Notes under the pieces: model-generated
Told to the model about the DNA's origin: nothing
Database searches by the model: none
The model's input: only the letters and a program-made list of their open reading frames with translations
Made by a program: the position numbers and the translations under genes
Shown: positions 8,171 to 20,969 of the stretch, in pieces
How positions within the stretch are numbered: the first letter of the stretch is position 1
Layout: each line of letters begins with the position of its first letter
NCBI GenBank assembly: GCA_036583965.1
Contig: JAZBQD010000022.1
Span: 2,786,001 to 2,850,000 of the forward strand
DNA: 64,000 nt
Source: Prunella strophiata
Lineage: Eukaryota; Chordata; Aves; Passeriformes; Prunellidae
Direction: 5' to 3'

Positions 8171-9936
8171 AGTCCCTGCACAGCCCCGGGGGTCGCAGTA
8201 GCCACTGAGTGACCACCGGAGGCCCCAGACCCAGCCTGACCCCACGGTGTGTCCGTGCAAGGACCCGGGCCACACAAACCACGGGACACACGGGAATGGG
8301 GTGGCTGTACCGGGGGACCAGGACCTGGACTGACCACCCCCCGGGTGCTGGGGAGCAGTGGGGGGCTCCCCTTCTGACCCCCCGGGACTCAGGTGTGTGC
8401 AGGTACGCGGAGCCGTTTGCCACCCGGCTCCCCCGCAGGTGCCGCAGCTGGGTCGGATGTTGTTTGTTTTGTGCCGCGAACTCGTGAACTCCCAGGCAGA
8501 GCCCGGCCAGCCCCGTGCGCCGCATCCACAAATAAACAAACACTCTGGGAGAAGCGGGGAAGCCAAACCCAGGGGCAGCCCCACAGCCCCCACACGTGTG
8601 CAGGTTCCTGTTAGAGCAGCAGTGACAGGGGGTCCCCATATCCTCATCCTCAGAGCCCCACTCCTGCCCCAGCTGCCACTGTGCCACAGTCAAGCCTGGA
8701 AAACCCAGCTGGAATGCTCCACCTGAAATCCATCCAGGCCCTGAGCCCAGGTTGAAGCCCTTAACTGGTGTTTGTGGGTGCCTCCTGTGAGCTGTGGCTG
8801 CAGAGGGTGCTCAGGGCTGTACCCACAGAGCACCACTGATGGAAACAGCCTGTGTGAGGGTGCTTAAAAATGATATTTCCTCCTGGGGCTTTGGGGGCCA
8901 GCCCTGCTCAGCGAGGCAGCAGTGCCTGCAAAAGTGGGGGGCAAAAACTCAGTGTGGAGAATTTGGAGTACCAGCTCTTCCAGGGATGTGGGTACTTAAA
9001 TCCCATTGGACTCTTGTGTCTACCTCAAGAGCTGTTGGAGGGTATTGGATGGTGCTTTTACAGCTCCCAAATGTGAGGACATGGAGGGATGGCTGCCAGC
9101 CTCTGGCTGAAAGCTTGGGAAAGAGGAAGAGGAAGGAGGGTCGGCAACGGGTTAATGGGAAGGAGGTGACACTGTGGTCATCTGTGTCTCTCATCTCAGG
9201 GTACCTCTCCACCAGCCCCCGGGCTCATCCCATCCCATCCCATGCCAGCCCTGCTGTTATCCCACTGCTTCCTGTTGTAAACTATTTCCAGAGCAAGTGT
9301 GAAACAATTAAACAAACCGAAGGGCAGAGTCTGCTCCCCAGATCAAAGGCGTGAGCCCTGCAGCGGTACCTCGCTCCCGCGGCTCCCTCCTTCCCTGCTC
9401 CTCCTGCCTTCCCCACTCTGGGCTCTAAAGCAGTGCCCTGATCAGGGCTGGGGAGTCAGGGCCCTGTGTGGGGCACGGTGCCACTCAGGGGCCAGGTGCC
9501 ACTGGCACCTTGAACAATTCCAGAATGTGGGTGCTCCCTGTTCTATCCTCCCTGCAGACACAAGCAGGGTGACAACAACTGGGCAGTGGGATGTGACCCC
9601 AGCTGTGCCACCACAACCTTGTCACCATCCTCAGCCTCATCTGGAGGTGCCAGGACAGTCTGAAGTTTCTCCACTTGTACACCCTTAGAGATGGAGACTT
9701 TGTGCTCTTTCTCCATCTCCCCCCTTTCCCCCTCTCCATCAGAGCCCCTGGAGCAGGGAGCACCTCAGCTCCACCTGCTTGGAAATGCCGGCCGAAGCTT
9801 TGCCCGGGCTTGTTCTCCATGTGCAGAAAGCACCGTGCATTCAGCTCAGCTGCACTCTGGGACTTGATCCCTGAGACCTGGGAGAGACCCCCCTGCCCCT
9901 CTGGGCCATCATGGGCATGCCTGGGGACACGAGGCT
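8171..9936. other. Intergenic, no gene seen
   Basis: GC-rich unique DNA upstream of the NOTCH1 promoter. Open frames here are short, overlap on both strands and have no family resemblance or splice context. No repeat family was recognised. Confidence 0.5.
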
Positions 9937-10018
9937 GTCAGGGTGCCACACCTGTGCCATCTGGGGATGGAGAGGTGGTCAGGGTGCCATGTCTGTGCCA
10001 TCTGGGGATGGAGAGGTG
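9937..10018. repeat. Two-copy 41-bp tandem duplication
   Basis: The block GTCAGGGTGCCA...TGTGCCATCTGGGGATGGAGAGGTG occurs twice in direct succession with a period of 41 bases and a few mismatches. The unit is unrelated in sequence to the 41/42-bp array at 21 kb. Confidence 0.8.
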
Positions 10019-10589
10019 GTGATGCTGAGGGATGTGCAGGATGGTGGAGACACTGGATAACTGGGTGTCCCAGGCTGCTCCTGGAGGTGCTGGACTGGAA
10101 GGGCACATGGGAAGCCAGGAGAGAGCCCTGGCCCTGGGTTTCCTGTGAGGCTGGAAGGGTCTGTGTGGTGTCCACAGCATAAACACAGCCAGAGCGGACG
10201 TGCGGCCGCGCAGCCGCGTCCCCCGAGCACAGGAGGTCAAATCCATCTATTTATTGCCATCACCCTGGGGCTCCATGACCCCACAGCTCTGGGGCTCTGC
10301 TTGGGGAAAGGGCTCTGCTGGGAGGGAGCTAAAAGGGTCCTCTGTGGTTTCCCATGGAAGTCTGAACACGAGGATGGCTCCTCCAGGCAGGCGCTGCTGC
10401 GAGATGTCCCGCTGTAATCTGGTTCCATCCTTCCCCTGGTACAGAGGGATCTGCTGCAAGATCCTCGTGGGGAACCTCCTCAAGTTTCTTTCTCCCAGAT
10501 GCCTCCTCCAGAGACTCCTACCAGCAAAAGTAAAAAAGGGAGGAAAGCAGAAGTCAGCGCTCAGCATAAATCTTTTTGCAATAAGAGGT

Positions 10590-11400
10590 GAATAAGACAT
10601 AAATCCAAAGAATTTTTTTTCTTTTGAGTGGTCTTCAGGGGTTAAAAATAATGGGATTTTAGGTCCTTTTAAAAATAGTGTTTGTAAAAGGCTTTAATAG
10701 AAACCTTGGCAACTGTCCATGTGATTAGTGATTTAAAAACATGAAACCTCCACACATGTTTAAAAGTTTTAATAAGTTAAAATTAAATGAGTGAAACTCT
10801 GGGAATATTTTTTTGTTACTGCAAGCTAAGAAAATCATGTCCGTTAAGCAAAACTTAATACAAATATAAACAGGTAATGCACATCTGTAAATTATTTTCA
10901 TGTCTCCAGGGGCTGGAAAAAAACCTAAGTGAGACCAGCATTCTTATATATATTTGCCTTGACAGCTCAGGAAAAAATTTGCCAAAAACCAGAGTTAGAG
11001 CACTGGGCTGGCGTGGGAAAGTTGGTTTAGTGAGAAATTTGCCCGAGGCTATTTAAATAAAAACAGGCGTTTTTCTTTAATGGCAAATGCCTGTTAAATA
11101 CAACCAACGAGGCTTCCAATCGCCTGAGTAACTTGTGTGCCTATTCCTTCTTGACACTTTCATCTCTTTATCATCACAATCAATATTTTGCTCTTATACC
11201 TTCGTTGCAATAAAAATAAGACTGATAAGGCAGACATCAAACTGGATCTCTCCTGCTTTCCCCACCGTGCTTGGCTTGGCATTGCTCTGCCGCCTGGATT
11301 TTGGAGCAGCACGGAGGGTTAGCCCTCCTCATGCTGGTACATGCACCCCCACCCTCCCTCATGCCCTGAAAAAACCTAATTTTTAGTAATTAAGTGTGAA
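10590..11400. promoter_or_regulatory. AT-rich islet, candidate enhancer 3.1-3.9 kb upstream of NOTCH1
   Basis: An 800-base low-GC stretch sits in otherwise GC-rich DNA, with no repeat family recognised and no coding signal. It carries motifs of developmental enhancers: GTGATTAGTGATTTAAAAAC, TTAAAATTAAATGAG, TTGACAG (TALE-like), CTATTTAAATAAAAA (MEF2-like), TTATCATCACAATCAATA and CTGATAAGG (GATA). Conservation was not tested. Confidence 0.35.
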
Positions 11401-13992
11401 TCAAAGCAGGTAGAGCATCCTGGAAAGTCTGAGCAGATAAAAATGCTCTGGTCATGGAGTCTGTGAGGTAAAACTATCCCCAAACTTCTCCATAATGGGA
11501 TTAAGGCATGATTCTCTGGGGCACCAGAGAAAAGAGGCTGGATTTGCAGGAATGGTCTAAATTCTGATTTGTTTTAATTTTATCTTTCTTAATAGCTGGG
11601 TGGAGGATTGTGCCTGGACAGTCACAGGTTACATCACATCAATTGTGCCATCCCTCTGCGACAGTGCTCTGGCAGCACTGTCCATGGAGGATGACTTTCC
11701 TCCTGGCAGTGCAGTGGGATTTGGTCCCATCAGGATGTCCAGGGTTGGGATGGGACAAATGACAATCAGTCCTTGCTGCTATGGGCAGAGATTGGTGCCA
11801 TGTGTGTCCCTGCCCTGGCACGGCTGCTGCACCAGGCTTGGCACCCGCGGGGTTTTCCTCCTCACGGGCTGCTGAAACTGGTTTTAATTGCAGGGTTGCT
11901 CCTGGCCATCTTTTCTCAGTGTGTAAAGTCAGCTCAGGAACTCTCACCCAGGGATTAGTGACAGGCAGGAAGACGTCCCCGAGGAGCAGCTCTGCCTGCA
12001 CTGTTTGTACCTGGGTGAAAGGTGCTGCTGTGGAATTGCGCTATAAAATCTGTGTCATATTTAAAATAAAATATCTTTATGGGCTGTGAGGGGAGAGCAG
12101 GTGCTGGGCAGGCTTTGCTCAGCCTGGACCTGGCCCCTTGGTCCCTGTGCTGTTCCTATCCACCTCCATAAAACAACTGAAACATTCTCTGTTGTGTAAA
12201 CAGAGCCTGCTGGGGTTTATGGAGCTGTGAGTGACAATGTGCTTGTCCCCAGGCCCGTCCCAACCCACATGGGTTGCTGGAAATGCAGCTCTCCCTGTTC
12301 TTTGGTGCGTGTCCCTGTTCCCTCCATGCTTGTTCATGCCTTTGTCTGCACCCTGGTGCTACAGACCCTGCGTGTCCCTCTCCTGTCCCTCACCAGGGTG
12401 TCACAGACACCCAGCTCAGGGATGGAGGCAGCTCTGCACCCACCAGCTCTCACCCACAGAGGAGATGCAGGGGGTGACTCTGATTCTCTGGAGTGCAGAC
12501 CCCAGCCCAGCTTTATCCCAGCCCTGAGGACATGTGGGACAGGTTTGTATTTCACATGCATCTTCCTTCAAGGCCGTTCTTTGCTTTTTCTTCCATTCCT
12601 CCTTTTCCTGCCGAGGCAGTTTTCATCACCTCAGCAACTAAATTGCTCAGCAGAGTGTGTGGAAGGGCCAGGACCAAACCTCCTCTGATATCTCCATTAA
12701 ATAATCGAAAACCATCGCTCACAGCAGTGAAAACCCAAGCGTGATTCTCTGTGCACAAGCCCAGGCATGAACCTGATACTGGATTTCTGGACCGTGGTGC
12801 AATGCCAGGCTCATCCAAGTCACGCTGGCATCCCCACAGTTTCACCCGGCTCTGTGCTGCTGGGATTTGCCTCTCCCAGGGCACATGCTCAAGAAAAACG
12901 TCATGCCATGTGGACACTCGCCCTGCAGGGGTTTCGGGCAGGTTTTCTGGGAGACATCACTCACAGAGATCTGGGCGTGCCCCTTCCCGCTGTGCTGGCC
13001 CGGGGGGCTGGGTTGCAGGGTCCTGGGATACCACTGATAGCAGCAGGGAGTTTCAGGGGCAGTTCAGTGCCAGCTCTGTTCTCACAGCTCTGGGATTTGG
13101 GACTCCTGTGCTGGGATGAAGACAGCTGAAATTCTTAAGCGATTACAAAAAGAGAGTAAAAAAGGATTTTCTGCACCCCAGCCTTTGCTGATGCTCCATT
13201 CCTGGGCACTCCCACCCACCGCCCCCTCCTTCCTTCCTCATGGAAACGGGAAGACTGGGAGATGTTTCACTTTCCAGAACGGCTGCAAAGCAGTGCTTTC
13301 CCCCCTGAAACACCCACAGGGAGGACCACACATCCTCTGCACTGCTGCAGGGTGTGCTGGGCTGTTGCACTCACAATGGCAGCCCCATGCTGGGGTGGTG
13401 GGGGTGCTCCTTTGTCCCCCCCTGCCATGGCTGGGCACATGTGTGAGGGCTGCTGTCGGGGAACGCTTCCCACCCAGCTCTGACCTTGGTGCCTCCCAGC
13501 AAAAACACCTCCTGGAGAGGGGCCAAACATAATAGCCAGTTCCTTCTACTCCCTTCCTTCCCAGGCAGCCACATTATCACAGGGCTCGGCCGCGAACCAA
13601 AGCCAGGCACACGAAGACGGGAACCAGGAGAAATCGGCCCGAAGATGCCATTTCCTGCTCAGAAAGGAGAGGCTGCGGGGCACCAGAGCTGCCTGTGCTA
13701 CCACAGGGTGCCCCATCACAGCCTGGCAGGGAGGGAGGACCCCTGCAAACCGTTCTTGGGGTACCCAGGAGCTGCAGGAAACCTCCGTCATGCCCAGAGC
13801 ACCCCCTGTGCCAGGGCGCTGGGGATCCCCTGCCCTGTGCTGCAGTGGGTGCCATGGTGCTGGCTGTGGGCTTTGGTGGTGCCACAGCTGCTTCCAAAGG
13901 GCCTGGAGAAGCCCCAGAGCTCATTCCCAGACCTCTGCTCATGGGCAGCTCCACGTGAGCGATTTCTTTGCCAGAAAATCATTGTGGGTTTT
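11401..13992. other. Intergenic, no gene seen
   Basis: Mixed-composition unique sequence. The ORFs reach 193 residues only near its right end and show no domain, no consistent splice sites and heavy overlap between frames and strands. Confidence 0.5.
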
Positions 13993-14131
13993 CACAGAAT
14001 CACAGAATATGCTGAGTTGGAAGGGACCTGTCGGGATCATGGAGTTCAGTTCTGGACCTGTACATGATACTGTGAGAGATGGTATCAAAAGCTTTGCTGA
14101 AGTTCACAATGATTACATCTACTGCCTTTCC
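13993..14131 (-). repeat. Internally deleted CR1 LINE (RT fragment joined to 3' tail)
   Basis: On the minus strand, the part at 14131-14060 encodes a reverse-transcriptase stretch like GKAVDVI..NFSKAFDTISHS, the CR1 RT motif with the AFDT core. It passes directly into the CR1 3' tail (GGTCCCTTCCAACTCAGC, then ATTCTGTGATTCTGTG). More than a kilobase of ORF2 that normally separates these parts is missing. The element is dead. Confidence 0.75.
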
Positions 14132-16816
14132 TAGATAACTATTTTTTCTTTACCTTTAGGCTGAAAAAATTCACAAGAAGTCCCTGTGATGCCAGAATCC
14201 TTTGTCTCCACAGGGAGAGGTCACTCCTGCTTGGATGAGGCTGCTGCCTCTCAGCGGGATGGGGGCTCGGGGTTCCCTGGCTGCTCCCCCAGGTACAAGG
14301 AGGGGGTCGCTGCTGCCGTGGCACAGCCCGGTGGCACGGGCCGGGCCGTGTGCCGTTCCTCCCCCGGCAGCACCTCCGCCCGCGGCACGGGCCGGCGCGG
14401 GTGGCGGGCTGGGAACCGGCCCGCCGGGAGATGCCAGCAAGGTGTGATCCCTCCTCTGCCGCCCGGAGCCGCCGACTTCAAAGCCCGGTGACCTTTCAAA
14501 TGCAGCAGCTCCCGCACAGGGCGGGGAGACTCCCAGCCGGGGAGGAAGCAGGGAATGCAAGAGGGAAAGAAACCACCCACACACCTGGAGCCCAGGATGG
14601 ATGGGAGCGACCCCCTGTCCCAACACATGGGGACAAGGTGATGCTGCCTGGTGGGACCCGCATGCCACCACCAGCTCCCCCCTCCTGGCAGGATTCTGTG
14701 CCTTTGGAGTCTGCTCCTGGCACGGCTGGGCTGGGCTGCTGCTGTCACCTGGACTTTGGAGTGCAGAAGCTGCCGAGGGTGGTGGTGTCCTGCTCTGGCA
14801 CCTCGCTGAGCCGTGCCCCTGTGGCACACGGGTTCTGCCAGGGCCTGGATGGAGCCACAGCCCTGCCCCATGGAGCAGGGAGCTGCAGGAGCCCGCGGGA
14901 CGATGCTCCCACGGCCGTCCAGCAGCATAAACACATCAAAGCGTGTCCTGATGGCAGCGAGTAAACAGGAAGGGACAGAAAGACAAACACGGCTCCTCGC
15001 AACTGGCGGGGGAGAAAAACAACTCTCTCTCCAGGCGGGAGAAGGTTTGCTGCCCGCTCAGCTGTGACCCCGTGGAGAAATGAGCCAAACGAGCCAAATG
15101 GGCCAAATGGGCAAAAAGGGCTTGGGGCCACCTGCTCCAAATGCTGTTGGGTGGGTGGCTGGGGGGGCTGAACCCTGCCAGGGGGGCTGCAGGGGCTGTA
15201 GATGCCCGTGTGCCTCTTGCTGCCCGTGCATAGCAGGGCATTGTGCTCACTGCTCTGAGCAAAGTGAATTTGGGAAAGCTGGTGGAGACTGGGCTGGGTG
15301 GGATGGTGGCAGCACGGGGTGTTGCAGGCTGCTGCCCCACCCGCTGCTTCCCCGGAGCCCAGGCCGGTTCCCAGGGCTGCCCCTCAGCGCTGCACCAGGA
15401 TCCCTAATGGGATTAAGAGCCTCCTTGCCGGTCATCCCATCCTAATCCTGCTGGGAGGCGAAAAGTCAGGCTGGGACAAAAGGCTTTAGCTGTCCGCGCC
15501 TGGCCGTGGCCGCCGACTTCTGTGCAGTGCTGGGGCCGGGGCAGTGGCCACAGACCCCTCACTGCTGCCACCTGGGTGGTCACAGCCACTGCCCGACTCC
15601 CTGGACACTGCTGGGGACACGTGGGGACCCCGACCATGCCAGCCCTGGACGTGGGAGCGCTGGCGCTGGCACGGCTCCTGCTGGGCGTCAGTGGGATGAG
15701 CTGATTCACTGCCCTGGAGCAGCTGCTGTCCAGCAAAGTTCCTGTTTTCCAGTGAAATCCCTCACTCCATGCCTGGAACAAACAAATGAGAGCAGAGCAG
15801 GTGCCTGGCCCTGTGCAGGGTAGCTGCAAGGGCACAGCCTTGGCTGGCTGTTGAAAACACAAGCTCCAGAGCTGGGCTGGTCCACAGTCAGAAACTGAGA
15901 AAACAACTCAAAAAAATCTCCCTCTCCAAAGAAACCCCAGACTCAGGGGTTTGGGAGGGAGTCAAACCCTCCTGCTTTGGGGCATGAGACAAAGTGAAAA
16001 GGTGAGAAAATAAAAACTAAATTTTCCCCAGAGAGGGATTGTCCCTCCCCTCTACCTCATCCCTGCTGTCTCCCAGGCAGCCCAGCAGGTCCCCTTCCCT
16101 GCAGATTCCTGGCAGTGTGACCAAAACCACCTCTGCACCCATGGGAGATGACTCCAAGGGTCAGACCTGGGCTGTGCTAAGTGTTCAGGGGGTTTAAATG
16201 AAAACATTATTTAAATTAAAACATTAATGTGTTTCTCAGCTCAGGCACAGCAATGCAGGAGCAACATGCGGTGCTCAGGAAAGGGGAGCTCATCCCACCC
16301 CACAGCACTCCCTGGGGAGAGCCCGAGGTGCCTCCTGCAAAGGGAACACGAGGCTGAGGGGCCCATCCAGGCTGTCCCTGCCCCCCAAACCACAACCATG
16401 CCAGGGTGACACCCAGCACAGCCCCAGGGGGCACCGGGCGGGCAGGGGGGCACCGCTCCCCGTGCGAGAGCGGGCTGGCTTCGGTTTGCTGAGCGGGATG
16501 TTTTCAAACCTGCTCTTGAGGGAGGAGGTTTGCCAACGGAAATATGTAACTGACTGTAAATAATGGCTTTTATCTGCACTGAAATGAATAAGCTGCCGGC
16601 AGCAGCAGGGCAGAGCCAGCGGGGCTGTGCAGGTGACAGCGCAGGGTGTTGGGTTACGGGCTCCCCATCACCACCAGAGCCCCCCGATGGCTTGTGACAG
16701 GTTCATAAGCTGAGAAATGTGATGCTTTGCAAGGTTCAGTAAATATTAGGACTACTCCTCCCTCTTTCTGGTGCAGGTTTAATTGCGAGGATAATTCATG
16801 AGAGCACAAGGAAGGG
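14132..16816. other. Intergenic, no gene seen
   Basis: GC-rich, with a small CpG-rich islet at about 14330-14490. A short tandem of about 10 bases built on GAGCCAAACGAGCCAAATGG lies at 15082-15118. Open frames are incidental. Confidence 0.5.
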
Positions 16817-16835
16817 AAAAAAAAAAAAAAAAAAA
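16817..16835 (+). repeat. Poly(A) run, 19 bases
   Basis: Uninterrupted A homopolymer without a recognisable retroelement body upstream. Confidence 0.95.
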
Positions 16836-16849
16836 CAACTGGGAAAATC

Positions 16850-16985
16850 GGACCTGTTAAATAGAATCCATTAATAACAAAATGATTGTTCCTCTGCATG
16901 TGATTCAGACAGCTGCCTAATTGTTAATTACCTCGATATGAGAATAACAGGTAATTACGGGGCTGCATCACGAGGAGCTGACTTT
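16850..16985. promoter_or_regulatory. Candidate homeodomain-type enhancer element
   Basis: An islet of clustered homeodomain-like sites: CCATTAATAACAAAATGATTG, CTAATTGTTAATTACC and GGTAATTACGG, together with a CAGCTG E-box and a TGATTCAGACAGCTG block. It is non-repetitive and non-coding, about 9.4 kb upstream of the NOTCH1 start. The motif density is visible; function is inferred. Confidence 0.4.
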
Positions 16986-19900
16986 TTTTTTTCCCTGCTT
17001 CTTTTCTCGTGGTGAATGCCGGAGCCGGAGCAGTGCCCCGGCAGGTCACAGCCAGGACTCGGAGGAGAGGCACTCCCCAGGCAGGGCTGCTCCTGAGGTG
17101 GAAGCTCTGGGTTCCAGCCACGTCCTGAAGCTGTTCCTGCTCTTGGACATAGATCTCAAGACACACAGCTTTTCCTCAGGGTGCTGGGGACCAGACACCC
17201 CCCTCAGCCACGGGGCCCTGCCCGGGCAGAGCCCAGCCCTGGCTCCACACTGAGCAAACAAGAACCAAAAGTCATTGGTGACCTTGGCTGTCAAATTCCC
17301 CAAGATTACTTGATTTAAGAGACATTCTTGAAATATTTCATTCCCATTTGTCTGTTGCAAAATGTGCTTTCTACACACACACAAACACACTCAAACCCAG
17401 AGGCACACACACAGGTAGGTACTGAGCAAGCATCTGGCAAAGACAGTAACTCTGCTTTAAGTTTTTCTCCACCAAGAAACATTTCTGGGTTCCAGTTTCC
17501 AGAGGTGAGAGGATGCAGAGACAGACAGGCACTGCTGGGGGGGATGATAACATCTGTGCAATTAGTGATGCTGCTGCTGGGGATTTGCCATTGATGGTTC
17601 CTGGTTCTCTGCAATTTTTGCCTTTGGCTTCTTCCAGAGAAGTGATGCCAGCCAAGACACAGCTGAGCAAGGAGGCAGTCGGGACAGAGAGAGCTGTCTG
17701 AGACCTGATCAGAGGAGGAGGAGGCAGCCCCAGCAATGCCTCCCACACTGGCTGGGCTTCACAGGCCTCATCCAGTGCTGGTGCTTCCCATGCAAGAGGA
17801 GCAGAACATCAGTCAGGTCTCCATGGGGTGTGGAGCTGATTTCAGTCCTGCAGAAGGCAACACATCTATTCCATTAGCTGCCCAGCCAGGGGGTGTTGGG
17901 GAACCTGATGGGGTCCAGTGGCTCTGGGGTCACCCACCACAGGCTCTATCCCAGCCATTCCCATCACCTGGAGATGATGGGAAGCAGCCTGGAGCCCTGC
18001 ACCCTCTGCCAGAGGCAGTCCTGGCCCTGGGCACGTCCCACTGCCAGCAACGTGCTGGGGAGGGAGGGATGCTCTCCTTCTCATCCTGGCTTCCTGCAGG
18101 CAAAAATAGCCCCGGGTTCCTGTGCATGTGGTGTATTTATAGTGTGAGAGGCTCTGGGAGTGCTGCCCTTCTGGCTCTCACCTGCGTTTTGGGGAGGAAA
18201 CACCATCTCCCTGCCGTGTGTTTGTGCATGGTTTCCACACCAGAGAGGCCCTGGAGCTTCCCACGGGCACAGCACAAAGCAGATCCCACCAGTGGGACCT
18301 ACGTGACCGTGTCCCTGCTGTGGGGACAGTGCTGGGCCCAGCTGGGATAACCCATGCCAGCTGGGATAACCCATGGCACAGGGATGTGGGAGATGTGGAG
18401 GGCACCTGGTGCTGCCCTCAACACCTGCACAGCGAGGGGATGGGTGGCAAGATCCTTCTGAGAAGCAAAAGAGAAGGAAGCCTGGAATCCAGCTCCCAAC
18501 TCCATGCTGCCCAAGAGATCCAGGGCTGCTGTGAGGTGGGCGATGCCTCCCAGCACTGGCAAGGGCAGGGCTGGCACAAATCACCACCCACAACAGTGAC
18601 AGGAGCTTATTTTTCTAAGCATATCACCAAAGAAGCTAAATATACATTTTCCATTCAATTACCCAAAGCAGCGATAGCCCAGAGCCTAAAAATAAATCCC
18701 TTTGGATTGTGCCCGGGCCAGAATTAGACTGCCTTCAGACCAAGCCCTGCTCAGCTTCATCTCAGCCTGAGCCTCTTCTCTGCCTCTGGGCTCCCTGTGG
18801 CACAGGACAGGGTGGCTCTGTGTGACAATGGTGTGTCCCCACCTCCTCCAGCTCCAGCCCAGAGGCTCTGTGGTAGCACATCCCAAGGAGTGGTGGTGAG
18901 CAGAACACTCCCAGTGGCTGCTGCCTGTTGCAAGACTGATCTGCTGGAAAAAATTCATGTTTTGCAAGGGTTTTCCCAGCCCAGGGTATGCCAAGTGTTG
19001 GCCCAAACCCCAGTGTGTTCCCCATCCCACCAGCCTCCCACCCTGGCTGCTGTCCTCAGCATCAGTTGCCCATGGCTCACATCCCCAATTCCAACCCTCT
19101 CCAGCCCTGATTTTAGCCCCTCTGCACCCCCACAGGCTTTTCCTGCAAATGTGCAAGTGGGGTCACACTGATGCTCCTGCATTTGATGCATGCCCACTTT
19201 GGAGAGCTCTGTGGGGGCCAGGCACTGATCCCTTGCCACCCCAGCCAGACCCAGCTCATCCTTCCCTGCACTGTGTAACTCATAACCACTGCTCCAACTC
19301 AGTGAAATAACACATTTGAAAGAAACAGGGGAGAGAAAAAAAAAAAAACCACCCCAAACCCTGTAAAACTGAAATTGTAGTTCTCCCGGGATGCAGAGTC
19401 TGAAATATTCCCACAACCTTTGCATAATGCATTGCTCATGTCAGACCTCAGGAGACAGAAATTAATAGCTAACAGCAAGCAGGCATGGCACACACGTGGG
19501 CTTCCCTTCATTCCCTGCTCCCAGGGGCTCCACGCTCGGGGGATACTTTTCCTTTACATTCAACTCAAATAATTCTCATTTAAAGAGCCGAGAAGAAAAA
19601 AGCTGTAGAGGACTCGCAGAGAATTTGTGCCAAACAGGAAATATTCAATAAATGTTTATCCTCTCGCACAATGGTGGGGTTTCAAAAGTTTTCTATGGAT
19701 GAGATTTAAGGCTGGAGGGGTGGAAGGGCTTTTCCTCCCCCTCCGGGCTCTGTATGAGCGACAGATGAGTTTGGGTTCTGCCTGTGGCACCAAATTCCTT
19801 GTCTGGGCAGCTGCTCCTGCTGATGGAAGTGGGATGTGGACTCTGCTGTCCCCCTAATTGCATTGAGGGCAGGAGTAGAAGGATTTAATTCCTGGGGCAG

Positions 19901-20558
19901 GAGTCAGAGTTCACTGTCAGCCAGGACACTGCCCTGGTGGGATGCTCCATGCCTCAGTTTCCCTGCCAAGCCCTCCTGTTCCCTGCAGAAATGGAGCCAT
20001 GCTAACCAGACCCCTTTCAAATCCTCTCCTTCCCTCTGCTTTCCTGGTCCCGGCAGCTTTTTCCCAAACCTTCCTCCCCTCCCCCCCAAAAATGTGAAAA
20101 AATAGCTCCATCTGGATGCTGTTTCCACCCAGGCACAGGCCCCGGGGCTGGGAGCCAAGAGAGCAGCGCCTGTGAACGGCAGACGTGGGAGCCGGGGAGG
20201 ATGTGATGGGGAAGCTGTGAGAAAAGCCTGAGGTCGGCAAACCTTCGGCCTCGCCGTGGGAGCCTCTCCCTCGCAGGACAGGAGGGCTCAGCTGCGGGGC
20301 AATGCCAGCCCTGCCCGAGGGATGGTGGCTGTCCGGGCTGGGGATGGCACGGAGAGGCACAGAGGGATGGAAGGAGGACAGAGCTGTCCAGCTGAGCCAG
20401 AGCCACCCAGTTTCCCTCTGCTTCAGAGTGGGACATCCCATGGGACCACGGCTGGTGTGGAGCAGCCTCAGGGATGTTGCATCACTTCTCCAGCAGCAGC
20501 TCCAGACTCCCCGGCCTCAGCCAGGGGAGGGGATGGGCTGGCTTCCCGCTTCCCAGAC
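16986..20558. other. Intergenic, no gene seen
   Basis: Contains a (CA)n-like stretch at about 17372-17416, an 18-base direct duplication (CAGCTGGGATAACCCATG) at about 18340-18376, an AT-rich islet at 18596-18735 that could be regulatory, and an A13 run at 19336-19348. No exon or known repeat family was recognised. Confidence 0.5.
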
Positions 20559-20576
20559 TTCCCACGCCAGCACGTG
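20559..20576. promoter_or_regulatory. RBPJ motif next to a CACGTG E-box
   Basis: TTCCCACG at 20559-20566 (CGTGGGAA on the minus strand) is followed four bases later by a perfect CACGTG at 20571-20576, the class of site used by HEY and MYC family bHLH factors. It lies at the edge of the CpG-rich islet that borders the 41/42-bp array. Binding is inferred. Confidence 0.35.
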
Positions 20577-20609
20577 TTATTTATGACCCCCAGGTTTTCA
20601 AATTAAACA

Positions 20610-20940
20610 TAAATTAGCGGGGGCGGGGGAAGCGGGGTCCCGCTCGTGGCCACCACCGCGCCAGGAGCGACCTCGCTGGGGAGGGGGGGACAGTCCCAGC
20701 CGGCACGGCAGGAGTTAAACGCCGGCGTGGGGAAGCCACCTCCATCCTCCAAAATACAATCGACCAGGAAATAAACAGGAGCTTGTGTTTGTTTCAGTGC
20801 ACAAGTGAAAAATAAAAGGATTTCCTGCGGGCCGGGGCGCCCGGGGTCCCGCAGCCCGGCCGCCCAGCCGCCCCGCGCCCATTGTTCGCCCGGCTCTGCC
20901 GCGGGGGACATTGTTCCCTCAAAATGTCCCATCAGATAAA
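20610..20940. other. CpG-rich islet with Sox-like motifs
   Basis: High CpG density at 20618-20720 and 20828-20912, including GGGGGCGGGGG and GGGCGCCCGGGG, with ATTGTT Sox-like cores in CCCATTGTTCG and GACATTGTTCC. No ORF homology. It could be a distal CpG-island enhancer or a non-coding RNA start. Confidence 0.4.
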
Positions 20941-20969
20941 GGAGCTCTGCTGGCCATGGCCACCAGCAC

